29,242 nucleotides of DNA from Paramacrobiotus richtersi. Taxonomy: Eukaryota; Tardigrada; Eutardigrada; Parachela; Macrobiotidae. A program made the translations under genes and the position numbers. The stretch is from the NCBI GenBank assembly GCA_034698045.1, contig JAQGAU010000392.1, positions 1 through 29,242 on the forward strand. The letters are read 5' to 3'. Below the pieces are notes generated by a model. It was given only the letters and a program-made list of their open reading frames with translations, was not told the origin of the DNA and ran no database searches. Shown in pieces: positions 1-9,591 of this stretch (positions are counted from its first letter, which is position 1; every line of letters starts with the position of its first letter).

Positions 1-672
1 TCCGGCATATTTCGAGCTGACCGCGCGCAGGCGAGCGACAGTTCGCGGATTGTTACCGGCCTGATCCCACAAACGGACAACATCCCTGGACAGTACTGCT
101 TCGTCCCAGACACACTGATGAACACGCGCGGGCTCCAGTGGCACTTCCTCACAATGGCTCGTCTGCTTCCATACATTCGTCGCTTCCATAACTAATTCTT
201 CACTGTCAGCGTTGTAGATTTCAGACGTCAACTTTCGGGTTGAAAACACGGAGCCTAAAAAGGCCGAAGAAGCCAGTGATTTCGCCCGACGGACACCCAA
301 ACCTCTACGCGAGACAGGAAGAGTAGCTTGGATATATGCTGCTCCTTCCATCCGGGTATTCGTGATAGTTTCCAGAGCAATCCGGACCAGCTCATCAAAT
401 TCCTCCAAACAGACAGGAACCTTCCAGTAAGGACTGCATCGGAGCAGGTATTGCAACTCCGGAATGGCGAGGCAGTTGCGCAGAAGAAAGAAGGCATGAT
501 GGGCACTGATAAGCATTAACCGACCTAAAAGCAGTCTTAGGGCAGCAATCTTCTCTTCCATGCACAAAAACAACGCTGCATCAGTCAGAGGAGCACCCAG
601 AAACTTTACCGTTTCAGGCCCCAAGTGGTGGCTTATGTCTAATAATACAGAATACAGAAGCGAGTACTGCAT
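1..672 (-). mobile_element. Non-LTR retrotransposon fragment, reverse transcriptase C-terminal part
   Basis: One frame is open for 224 codons on the minus strand and runs off the left edge of the window; a stop at 679-681 closes it upstream. The translation holds segments typical of the region after the RT catalytic core in LINE-type elements: LGAPLTDAALF, then AFFLLRNCLAIPELQYLLR, then LPVSRRGLGVRRAKSLASSAFL. This Gly-Leu-Gly and Ala-Phe-Leu pattern is common in non-LTR RT proteins of aquatic invertebrates. The catalytic FADD core and the endonuclease would lie upstream and are not present, so the copy is 5' truncated or its upstream part has decayed. The frame itself has no internal stop within the window, so it is either young or part of a host-annotated hypothetical gene. 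The element clade was not determined. Confidence 0.72.
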
Positions 673-825
673 TACGTATTACATTAAAATAAATTGTAGA
701 AACGATGCAAATGTTCTCTTAATTACTAGTGAGTGGCTTCGAGCAAACTAGGAAGCCACGAACAAAAACTCTTGCCCTGCTTAAATTGCTGCACATCCCG
801 TTCATAAAATCATAGTTCATGCGGG

Positions 826-895
826 CTTGATAGGTTAGGTGCATTACTTTATGAAACGGCTTGACAGGAGGTTAGGAGCATTACTTTATGAAGCA
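826..895. repeat. Two tandem copies of a ~35-bp unit
   Basis: The units 826-859 and 860-895 share cttga(t/c)agg, ggttagg(t/a)gcattac and ctttatgaa in the same order. They lie in the gap between the retrotransposon fragment and the F-box relic. The rest of 680-1050 shows no gene that I can support. Confidence 0.6.
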
Positions 896-1052
896 CAACT
901 AATTCGTTGCTATAAAAGTGCGCAGATTATTATGTGCTGAAACTATCGTCAATTCCCATGCAAGAAAACAATATTGCTCATGAGAAGATTAGATCAGTGC
1001 TAGTTTACAAAAGAAGCGTCGGCAGCAGCAGCAGCAGGAATACGACAACCAT

Positions 1053-2960
1053 TCAAGCATAGAGCATCGTTCTGCGGTGATTCTTCCGTCGCATAACGGT
1101 TACGTAACGTTGGTTTGCCAGTTGACAGCGCAGTGCATTGGCAGTCAGTGTTGATATCTTCGTTACATCCAAAGTAGATAGAGTTTCGGCAGTCCAGCTG
1201 CGCCCGCGAAAGTATGCTGCTGGTCGCGGATCTGGAAACTGGAACATGTTCAGTACCTGTAAAAAAGACTAACTTTCTCATTCAAAAACAAAATTTCTGC
1301 TTCCGACCTTCAAAGCCGATCAAACATCTGTGTTTTGGCCCTTCCAAGTGCGCCATTTACCTGTATTATAGGCGTGCATGATGCGGGTCCTTTGGCCAGA
1401 GAATTGGAAATCCATTCTGGCAGTTTGTCTAAATCTTCGTGAGTAAACCGCAACCCTACTGCGACCAAATCCCACAGACCTGCCTCCCAGCTGGGTTGAG
1501 ACAGATCGAACCGTGCAGCGTCAACCGCAATCAAACATCCCACATTGACACTTGGCCCACACTATTGTATCGAATGGTGAATCCCGGCACGCCTTGGCCA
1601 AAACGGCGATGCTGTCTTCTTCAAATCAGTACGATTCCAAGTACACCGTCGAAGCAGAAGCGTTAGTTTGTTGCTGTGTTTCTCTGGACAATCACCTGCT
1701 TTGGAACGGACAAGATCTCATCGATTCCTTCGGCTTGCAACAGAACAATCCATGTGGTTCCCGTTTTCAGACAGTTCCATGCGTTGACAGTAGTTATGTC
1801 AGAGTCTTCTTTTCGCGCCCCTTATAGGAATTTGTTCTTCGGTCGCGCGACTACAACCTCTTGGAAAGTGTTTTCCGCGGTGACCAGTTCATACCAGAGC
1901 CTACAGGTACGGCCGCATCGAATTCGTTCCGCGCTATCCAGCGGTTCAAAGACTTTCACCAGTAGTTCCAGTGGAAATGAGAGACCGTTCATGGTTTCTT
2001 CTATTTCGTCCTTATCCTTATTATCAGCTGCACCGTTCACGCCAAACCATGCCGGGAAAGGGAGTCTTTCGCTGTCAAGATGGTTTATTAGCGCAGTCAG
2101 CTGTGTTGTAACCCTCTGGAGAACTCCAAATGTCGGCAAACCAGCGAACACGGAAACCAGTGCCTTTTATACGGCTAAAGTGTACACGTAAAACAAAAGG
2201 TAAAACTGAACAGTTTAGCAACAATGTATGCTGAGGTGAGAACAGTGAGGGTCGTAACTGACGGAACACGATAAATAACTCTCTAACTCATGATAACTGT
2301 CCTCTAAAGCAGTCTTCCCTGTTATGCACAATCTTGGCACCCTCCCGGCTATGCGTTCCGTTTACTTGGCATTCTTACCTGATCAGAAGCGTCTTTCGGA
2401 GCTTGGCTCTGGTGCTAAATATGGTTCAGAGTTTGGCCAACAAAGTAGACAGCAATGAAGTCATCCCGATCCTTGCAGAATTCGTGCCACCAATAAGGAA
2501 CAGCTAGGAGACCGGGTGTCGATCTCGGTGGGAAAAAGGCAGGTCCTGATAACAAACTGGTCGGCAACGATTTTTTTCTCCTCCAGCGTTGTTGATGATG
2601 CAAGGAAAACCTGGCTCGCTTTAACGATTTCCTTAACCGTGCGCCGGCCAAATGAGACTTGCACAACCGCATAGGATTCACGTCTATCCACACTCACGAG
2701 CTTCCCCGCATACGATATCCAAGGACTGTTGGTATCCCCTCGCAGCAGCACCTCCACGCTACCGTTTTCGGTGTACCGCACTGTACGCAGCAGCAGGCGT
2801 GTTGTACTGGCCCAACAATACAGCTCCAGAACAACCATATACTCTTCCGTAAGGAACGAATTCCGCTCGGGCAGCGGAAATCGATGGGCAGGCTTTGTTC
2901 GGTAAGGTTATTGATTGTGCCATGCTGCGCGCATGCAGCTCTTCTTCGTTTCCAACACAC
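1053..2960 (-). pseudogene. Decayed F-box protein gene
   Basis: Pieces of one protein appear in order on the minus strand but in changing frames. Near 2790-2960 are CPS and RAEFVPYGRVYGCS segments. Then 2461-2838 encodes GSVEVLLRGD, WISYAGKLV and ADQFVIRTC. Next, 2415-2500 in another frame encodes HEFCKDRDDFIAVYFVGQTL, followed by a stop and a good donor (gtaaga, 2373-2378). The F-box lies in 1822-2175: LSFPLELLVKVFEPLDSAER, then CGRTCRLWYELV. A TAA at 1822-1824 interrupts the frame, which continues in phase to about 1672 (VNAWNCLKTGTTWIVLLQAE). Frame shifts follow near 1675 and 1550. The last exons, about 1361-1562 and 1053-1256, are joined by a clean intron (1257-1360, gtaaat to tttttacag). 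F-box proteins usually act as substrate adaptors of SCF ubiquitin ligases. The number of breaks argues for a pseudogene, although unrecognised small introns could explain some of them. Confidence 0.65.
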
Positions 2961-3010
2961 ATACGGAGCCCCAATGGTCGACGGCTTCCTGCCTGAGCCA
3001 CACTATAAAA

Positions 3011-3456
3011 TAACTGCACAAGTTACTGTAATACTGAAGACAATCATTTCTGCCAACTCCATTTTTATTCGAATACTCAGTTGTTTTTGATATGCTTGAT
3101 TATGTATCAAGGTGTTACGGTTCGAATACGGCGATCGAAAACGTCTAAATTATTCAGTTTTGCATACACAGTAATTATATCGTGAAGCGTTTGAGGAAAT
3201 ACGTGTATCTGTTATGAATGCACATGGTGAGCTAGCCGGTATACGTACGCCATATAGGAAAGCGTCCAATAAATGGTATTTGGGCATAGCAGAACATGGT
3301 TTACACTGGGACCATAACTGTGGTCTATCATTCAGCTACATGTACTGTAAAGTTTTTTTTGTATGATGCTGTGAGCATATACTGGGTGAGACTGTGGAGG
3401 CGTACCCGGGTGGCAGTTTTGTGTCCATAAAATGGCATCTGGGTAATTATCTTAGT
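3011..3456 (+). repeat. Degraded coding-like repeat, left inverted copy
   Basis: This stretch matches the reverse complement of about 6090-6560 along nearly its whole length, with scattered substitutions and small indels. Shared landmarks include ttcgaatactcagttgttt, gaaagcgtccaataaa and gtccataaaatggcatct. Translation suggests a former protein: VYTGTITVVYHSA, then YDAVSI, then (after a frame slip) ETVEAYPGGSFVSIKWHLG. The right copy reads EIVEAYPGGTFVSIKWHLG at the same place, with mostly conservative changes. I do not recognise the protein. It overlaps the presumed upstream region of the F-box relic. Confidence 0.65.
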
Positions 3457-3599
3457 AATATCCCGGCATTGAAGTAGCTGCAGCGGGCGCTCACAAGCGT
3501 TACTGTAAGTTAGTCTCTAATTGTAAGTACAATTTTTTGATTTGTAATTTCTTGGTTACAACAACACTTGTACAATAATCTAGTAAGTGTGGTGAACAT

Positions 3600-3880
3600 T
3601 GCTGCATTTGGCAGTTTTTTATTCTGTACCAAACTTAAGTTATAAATTTTCAAAGGCGTTTATAAATGTTATAAATCATAAATGTGTAGGTTGGCTGGCT
3701 AATTCACCATGGCGTCTACGAAGCACGGATCAGCAAGATTACGATCTCGAACCAGTTCTCGTAGGCTACTAGGCCACTATGTTAAGCCAGTTTACACATG
3801 AATAACTTTGAAAATTCATAACTTTTTACCGTTCAAGTTTGGTATAGAAAAAAATTTCCGAATGCTTAACATATTTAGTA
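3600..3880. mobile_element. Palindromic MITE-like element, copy 1
   Basis: The two halves are inverted repeats. The left has taccaaactt, ttataaattttcaaag and a ggttggctggcta segment. The right half, read in reverse complement, has taccaaactt, ttatgaattttcaaag and aactggcttaacat. The centre (about 3720-3770) resembles the centre of the element at 7131-7546 (aagatta/aagata followed by tctcgaacc/tcttgatcc). Long arms with a small core and no ORF fit a foldback MITE. Outer boundaries are approximate and no target duplication was identified. Confidence 0.55.
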
Positions 3881-4282
3881 CATCAAATTGGTGGGAAGCG
3901 CGTGTTTATTCGTAACTCCGGGCAAAATGCTTACTTGTTAACTATTTTCGAACCGTTTCCGTTATCTAATTGTGAATACACAGTATATCTTTGGGTGTAT
4001 GAGGAAGTGTTCTTATCTGTTGTGTATACACAGCTCTGCGGTCTTTTGGAGGCGAGGCTACTGATAACGACCGGATCTGCAGCACAACATCAACAGAAAG
4101 AGCAGACAAAGCGCGTAACACACTGACCTACAAGATAACAGTGATGTCAGGCTGCGGAAACCGGTCGAGTCCCTACTAAATAACAAAATTATAATGAAAG
4201 CTTTCCATGCCTGATCACAACCTCATTGCGACGAAAATTCGTCTTCACCTTTGTATTTGAAATTTAATTGTACATTTCCTAC

Positions 4283-5407
4283 ATGGAAGCATTTAACAAC
4301 ACCTGTAACTGCTGGGATTACTTTCACGTTGACGATCGAAAAATTACTTGGGCAACTTTCGGCTACTTCCTGTCTTTTCTCATCGTATTTTCCAATGCAG
4401 CTCTAGTCACATCCATTATCTCAAGTTCCCAGCTGTTAACGCACACCGGAATACTACTTTTGTCCAGCAGTGTATGTGACCTTTTAGTTGGTCTCACTAT
4501 TGTACCGATATACTTCACAATGCTCATGTTCCGGTGTTGTTGGCCATTTGCCCTTTACTGGACATGTGTGCTGTACTGGGCTTCGAAAGATTATGCTGTT
4601 TGCGTGGATGTTTATCACATGACAGCTATCGCGTTGTCGCAGTATACAAGAGTGTTTCACCAAACTTTTTACCGGAACAAGTTGAAAAAGCATGTAAAAC
4701 AGATCATCGCGCTGTGTTGGATGCTGCCGATGTTGTCGGCGTACATGCGGGCATTTCTGGATCATTCAGACGTATTGTTTATGGAATTTGGCACTGCGTA
4801 TATGTACATTGAAAACAGTGATCAGTGTTTCATTTCCGATCAGTTTAATGATCGCTGTCATTGTGAGATCTGCTTTTCCGGGTATTCTTACGCCGCTGCC
4901 GTTGTTCTTCAGTTTATTATTCCTGTACTGGTGACCTTTGGCTGGTATATCCGGATCATGGCCTTGACGTACCGGCGCGCTAGGACTCTGGAAGCAATAC
5001 GAAAGCAGCTGGAGCACAATACGTTGTCATCTACTATCGCTCATAAAGGATCCTCCGTTTTCCGACAAGCTTTGGAAGCAAAAGAATTTCGGGGAGCCCG
5101 TGTGTTTTTTGTTATGCTTCTTTTACTGGTCACACCAGTTGGTCTTTATTGCTGCTACGAGTTCTCCACGATCGTTGGACTAGTCAACCAGCTGAAAAAT
5201 GACTATGTGATAGCACTTTATTCCGCTGTGTACATGAACTCGCTCGTGAATCCTGTGGTCCTGTTTACCCTAAACCCAAATTACCGCATTGCGTTGAAGG
5301 CGTTTATTTGTAAATGGGCGATGGGTTTGCAAATGAAGCGCAGCTACCGTGTTCACGGTCAGACGGATATAAACGAACTTGCGAGAACCGTTGATATCAT
5401 CCGTTAG
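4283..5407 (+). CDS. Class A-like seven-transmembrane GPCR with non-canonical motifs
   Basis: A single uninterrupted exon encodes 374 residues from the ATG at 4283. The frame extends 5' but the upstream codon is only TTG, and a further 5' exon cannot be excluded. Seven hydrophobic segments are visible. TM1 has SNAALV (N1.50, residue 38) and TM2 has CDLL (D2.50, residue 66). TM3 starts at a Cys exactly 25 residues before the DRY position. TM4 has CWMLP, TM5 FIIPVL, TM6 LLLVTPVG and TM7 NSLVNPVVLF, followed by a helix-8-like NPNYRIALK. Cys residues in extracellular loop 2 can pair with the TM3 Cys. DRY is replaced by SQY, CWxP by LVTP and NPxxY by NPVVL. NNT near the N-terminus is a possible glycosylation site. 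Ligand and subfamily are unknown; a lineage-specific orphan or chemosensory receptor is plausible. Single-exon structure and flanking repeats allow an origin by retroposition. Confidence 0.87.
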   Translation: MEAFNNTCNCWDYFHVDDRKITWATFGYFLSFLIVFSNAALVTSIISSSQLLTHTGILLLSSSVCDLLVGLTIVPIYFTMLMFRCCWPFALYWTCVLYWASKDYAVCVDVYHMTAIALSQYTRVFHQTFYRNKLKKHVKQIIALCWMLPMLSAYMRAFLDHSDVLFMEFGTAYMYIENSDQCFISDQFNDRCHCEICFSGYSYAAAVVLQFIIPVLVTFGWYIRIMALTYRRARTLEAIRKQLEHNTLSSTIAHKGSSVFRQALEAKEFRGARVFFVMLLLLVTPVGLYCCYEFSTIVGLVNQLKNDYVIALYSAVYMNSLVNPVVLFTLNPNYRIALKAFICKWAMGLQMKRSYRVHGQTDINELARTVDIIR

Positions 5408-6089
5408 TGAAGAATGTGCGCCAAACTGATCAGCTGAAGTAGGACGATGACCAAGTTTTCAACAGCTGCTTATACGTATTGTTCGCCGATAAGATGGTCT
5501 AAGTCTTATAGAATTGTACGGGTTTTATTTGGCCAATAGTTTTTGTTCATTTTGCAAGACGCTGTCTGAGCTCGGGACCATACTGGAAAAACGTTTATCT
5601 GATTTTTAACCGGTTTGTCAAAATTTAGAGTATCGTAACCTTGTTTATATCGACGGTATACGAAGAGCTAACAGTCAATCAAAACGATTGTTAAACAAAC
5701 TTCTCTTGTGGCCTTTAATACCAATACTGTAGTAAGCCATTCAAAAAAACAACTCGCTCTTACACTTATTACAGCTTAACAAATATATGTACACAGAACC
5801 CTGTACGTATGAACTGCAGGTACCTTGTTATGCAAATTCTGGCCGATGGTGGACACCAAAACACAGTAAAAAAAGCTGCTGCATTCTTGCGCTGAATCGC
5901 ATAAGAACAAGTTGTAGAGGTTTTCCACTGTCCTGATCATTTTGTACGGTTACCATCATTCATTAGTTCCCTTTCGATGGTTGGTTTAATGTCTTCCTAC
6001 AACGGAGCATTGCTATCTCAAGGCAGCAGACAGTAATCCTTACAACAGATAAGGATTCTTGCTGTTCGAAAGCAAGTCGTAACAATCAC
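5408..6089. other. No gene seen; GPCR 3' flank
   Basis: This stretch is stop-rich in all frames and contains no splice-consistent exon I could support. No canonical AATAAA lies close behind the GPCR stop codon, so the 3' end of that transcript is undefined. Confidence 0.5.
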
Positions 6090-6560
6090 ATGCCACTAGG
6101 ATAATCACCAAGATGCCATTTTATGGACACAAAAGTGCCACCCGGGTACGCCTCTACAATCTCACACAGTATATGTTCACAGCATCGTACAAAAAAGGGA
6201 GCTGACGCTACTACTGTAGACGCTAATGATAGACCACAGTTATGTACTTATGGTCCTAATGTAAACCATGTTCTCATACGCCCGAACACCAAATTTTATT
6301 GGACGCTTTCCTGTTTGACGTACGTATATCGGCTAGGTCACAATGTGTATACATAACAGATACAAGTACGCGTATTTCCTCATACGCTTTACCATATAAT
6401 TACTATGTATGCAAAACTGAACAATTTAGGCGCTTTCGATCACCATATTCGAACCGTGACACCTTGATACACTCGAAGGTAATCAGGCATATCAAAAACA
6501 ACTGAGTATTCGAATAAAAATGAAGCTGGAATAAATTATTATACTTCAGTATTAACTTGC
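6090..6560 (-). repeat. Degraded coding-like repeat, right inverted copy
   Basis: This is the inverted counterpart of 3011-3456. Read on the minus strand it encodes EEIRV, NRKASNK and, in a separate frame, EIVEAYPGGTFVSIKWHLG. Stops and small insertions interrupt the frames, for example an extra TAG-rich stretch near 6205-6225 that the left copy lacks. Homology fades inside about 6090 and outside about 6560. The two arms face each other about 2.6 kb apart around the GPCR gene. Confidence 0.65.
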
Positions 6561-6589
6561 AGTAACGCAGGTAAGTAGCCGCATTAACT

Positions 6590-6930
6590 ACATTATTCAG
6601 TGCGATTATATTGAGATATCACACGCACAGGTAATCTCCAAGCTGCCATTTTATTTAGTTAGTCGTACACCCTTAAAAGTACGCACAATCTCATAGACAG
6701 TCAGTTTACACTCCACAGCGTCATGCAAAAAAGAAACTCTAGATATATCATAAAAAATAGTTATAGTCCCAGTGTAAGCGATCTGTTCGACGCTTTTCTG
6801 TTTTTCACAACGGCTATGGACACAGAGGAAAAGCAATCGCACAACTGAGTCCGCTGCAGTCACAAGGATCCCGCGAAGTACTGGGAGCTGTAAAAGTTGA
6901 GGATACAATTATTGCGCGACTTCTTATGCA
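6590..6930 (-). repeat. Third, more diverged copy of the coding-like repeat
   Basis: On the minus strand an 85-codon frame at 6651-6908 contains IAYTGTITIFYDISRV, FLHDAVE and YEIV. These parallel VYTGTITVVYHSA, FLYDAVS and EIVEAY of the other copies. After its stop, a shifted frame reads KWQLGDYL, matching KWHLGDYP. It lies directly beside the second copy in the same orientation, so the right side carries two tandem copies of different age. Confidence 0.5.
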
Positions 6931-7130
6931 GGATCTGCAAAATCTGGATGACATACCTTAATTCTAAATTATTATTTGTGTTAGATTACGGCTTTCTCAG
7001 CGATCTAAATTTCCGCAGGCACTGTAGCGGTTACTAGTATAAGAAAACGAATAACACTTGGGCGTAACAAATGTATGTATAATGGGCAGTTTGTATGTGA
7101 TTAATAATGATTGTAATGTGCTACATATCT

Positions 7131-7546
7131 AACAATAAGCTGACGAGCAGATTACCCGACGGGGCGACGCCTCGATCATATTCGCTAAAATATGAGAATG
7201 AGCCTAAAATGTAGTGCTATTTGAACTTATCGCATAGTATTTTGTGGGGAGGGTGAATAAGGTTCTGAATTTTTTAAGCTGTCAATGCGTGAGTTAATTG
7301 AGCATAGCGGTCTACGAGGGATGGACCAGTAAGATAAGAATCTTGATCCGATTAACATAGACCGCTATGTTAAGCCAACTCACGCATTAAAACCTTTGAA
7401 AATTTATAATTATTATTCGCCGTCCATAACTTCCTCTTGGCAAAAATACCCTGTGATCAGTACAAATATGACTGGATTTTAGGCTCATTCTCATATTTTA
7501 GCGAGTATGAGGCGTCGGGTAGTCTGCTTGTGAACTCTGTTACAAA
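7131..7546. mobile_element. Palindromic MITE-like element, copy 2
   Basis: Two arms of about 190 bp form an inverted repeat centred near 7338. The left arm reads attacccgac, then gctaaaatatgagaatgagc (7182-7201), tgcgtgagtta and catagcggtct. The right arm carries the reverse complement of each in mirrored order, ending with gtcgggtagt. The inner part (ttcaaag, gcgtgagttggc, cttaacatag) is shared with the element at about 3600-3880. A 60-codon frame at 7437-7619 lies largely inside the right arm and is not a credible gene. Confidence 0.65.
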
Positions 7547-8345
7547 AATGCGGTTTTGCTTACCGTTGGTTGTGGTGGTGGTGGTGGCGACTTCGGCAAA
7601 AGACTGCGCCATTTCGTAAACAAAATCGAATCTAAAAGAATATGTATTAATTAGTCCTGGCTTTTATAATCATATATTTCAACGCCAATGCCCTGGAGAC
7701 GTCAGAATGTAGGACACCATTTGTTAACTTTCATTACTTATTAATTATTGTTAGCTTAACTTAACCTACTGCACGCACAGATTTGACAAGTATGTTACAA
7801 CGAAATATGTATGGTGCACATACATACGAGTATGTATGGTACTACGATATTTTCTGTTTGGGGTTTTGCACCAAGGAATCCGCTTGGTTTTTGCAAACAA
7901 CGTTCAGCATTCTTGATTAATATTATTACAACACAAAGCAGACAATCCATTAGGGACTTCAAGTCTGGTTGAAAATTGACGTAAAGTAAAATACTGCAGT
8001 ACGTAGGATTTTGTTATTTCTCCAACTATGTCGGACTCGCAGTCGGGGCATATACCAGCTAACCGCCGAAATTTTAAAAAAAATTACCGTGAAAAATATC
8101 ATGCAATCTGCTCTTACTCGCAAACTTCGGAGACAGTAGCTAGCTTCACCATATGATTCTTCTGAAAAAGATTATGTTGATTGTTGAAAAAGTTGGCTGA
8201 ACTTTGCCAACCAATCAAAAAAATCACTTGTAATCGAAAATGCGTTGGGCACTTCAAGAAATGTGAAACTTATGGAAAACTGTGGGTTCTATGCTGTTCT
8301 CAGCGTAGAAAGCAGTTCTGATCATAATCGAATACTAAGTCGAGA
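7547..8345. other. No gene seen
   Basis: AT-rich sequence with short frames only. I found no exon with matching splice signals and no RNA gene. Confidence 0.4.
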
Positions 8346-8349
8346 GGTA

Positions 8350-8475
8350 GTCTGGATTATTTGGATTATGGGGCGTGGCTGATTATTCTGATTATTTGGC
8401 TGTAGCCAGTCAGTGCGGGGCTGACGTCACACGACGGAATAATCGAAATTCAAATAATCAACATAATCAGACGAA
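8350..8475. repeat. Short inverted repeat of gattatt motifs with a CRE-like core
   Basis: Motifs of the form gattattt(g) occur on the plus strand at 8353-8400 and as their complement aataatc at 8442-8470, so the block is a rough palindrome of about 125 bp. Its right half contains the full palindrome TGACGTCA (8422-8429), the consensus CREB/ATF site. It lies just behind the truncated exon at 8497-8709 and may be a small inverted-repeat element that contributed to loss of the downstream exons. Confidence 0.4.
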
Positions 8476-8496
8476 CAATCCTTATGATGAAACTAG

Positions 8497-8709
8497 CTAG
8501 TAGATCTGTGTGTGTAGATTCGAATCAGAAACATTGCCGTGCAGATAAGCCTGTTGCAGGTTATCGAGACCCAGAACAGTCAAAGCTTGATGTGTGTTAA
8601 AATCCCATTGTCTCTGCCACTGGCTGCTGAGTTCCGATGGACAAGCATTATCATGTGCTAAAGTCGCTGTACCGTAAAGCAGAACAACGGTAAAAATTAG
8701 AGGTTTCAT
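8497..8709 (-). pseudogene. Solo first exon of the duplicated secreted family
   Basis: The 70-residue frame starts MKPLIFTVVLLYGTATLA, a signal peptide almost matching those of the genes at 23443 and 26354 (TATLA before the cleavage site). It continues DNACPSELSSQWQRQWD and HQALTVLGLDNLQQAYLHGN, aligned residue for residue with exon 1 of those genes (NACSSEFSNNWRRRCD, EQALNV, YLNG). The second family Cys is replaced by Trp. The frame stops at QIY-TAG, about eight codons before the place where the relatives have VC and a GTAAGT donor. No exon 2-4 homologue was seen downstream on this strand. Sequence upstream of the ATG also resembles the promoter of the gene at 26354. I call it an orphaned copy, about 15 kb away and on the opposite strand. 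Confidence 0.72.
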
Positions 8710-8830
8710 TTTTCACTGTATAGCGCTTTTGCTTGTAAGGCTCAGATAATTATGCATCTATCGAGATTCTACTGTGGTGGTTTTCTGAACCTGAAGACGT
8801 AACTGGAACTGAGCAGATCGCTTTCACAGG
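8710..8830 (-). promoter_or_regulatory. Relic promoter of the solo exon
   Basis: Read on the minus strand, the sequence has cttcaggttcagaaa and, just before the ATG, gcgctatacagtgaaaa. The gene at 26354 has cttccgaggttcaggaa and gagcccatacagcacaca at comparable places. The duplicated segment therefore included 5' flanking DNA. From 8830 to 9591 I see no gene. Confidence 0.4.
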
Positions 8831-9591
8831 CTGATGAACGAACAATCGCCACCGCACGGTCGTACTGTTGTTTTGTTATCGGAATCTAGTTTTAATGTTG
8901 CTTTAAGTGGTTGGCAACTTGGCAGCTTATCACTCACCATGTAGAAATAAATAAACAATTGAGTCGATATCACTGTTCCTCGAAATAGCAAACTTATGGT
9001 ACGGAAACCGGTAACCAGCTTAAAACGTTATTCTATTTTGTCATTCCTTCAGACCGACAGGAAAATGTAAAATCATTTCAACGGATATGAGGTTACAACA
9101 ATCTCGAAGCTAAAACTCCCGTTACGACCTGTTCTGCTGAATTTCTCGCCAATTTTTTAGGGTTCTTGAGTAACCGTTTGCGCGTAAATAGCTGGTATCC
9201 CGCTTTTTAAATTAATCATTTGCTGATATTTAATCTTTTTATCCTGACCAGTTAAGACCCAGTATGACACAAACCTTTGCACTGTGTTGAACTGTAAGTG
9301 TGAACAGAAAAAAGGGACTCTAACTTATGTATCTGTCGATCTATCGCATAAGCAAACGGAGGAAATTGTTAGAGAGATAAATATCAGGTAATTCAATCGT
9401 GAACCTTGAAAGGAAAGCATATCAGACTGAACGACAATATATGGTGAGCAGGCGCAGCTAAGTTTGCCGCACTATAGGCGTGTGAAATTTAACAGGTACC
9501 TAGTCAGTCGAACATTAATTCACTAGAATTTGAAGTACCTTCTGTTGCTAACAGAGGCCGAAAACCCTGCAGCGAACGTTTAATAAACAAA

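Noticed and set aside
1676..2191. 171-codon plus-strand frame
   Set aside because: It is antisense to the F-box segment, which has a recognisable domain. Ser-rich shadow.
3115..3135. tRNA B-box-like ggttcgaat, suggesting a tRNA or SINE
   Set aside because: No A box, acceptor stem or cloverleaf nearby. The motif is part of the larger coding-like inverted repeat.
3902..4126. 74-codon frame just upstream of the GPCR, as a possible 5' exon
   Set aside because: It ends in a stop before the GPCR, with no fitting donor and no domain.
3011..6560. One composite transposon carrying the GPCR as cargo between the inverted arms
   Set aside because: No terminal motif, transposase or target duplication was found, and a third copy lies outside the right arm. 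Independent repeat copies explain it better.
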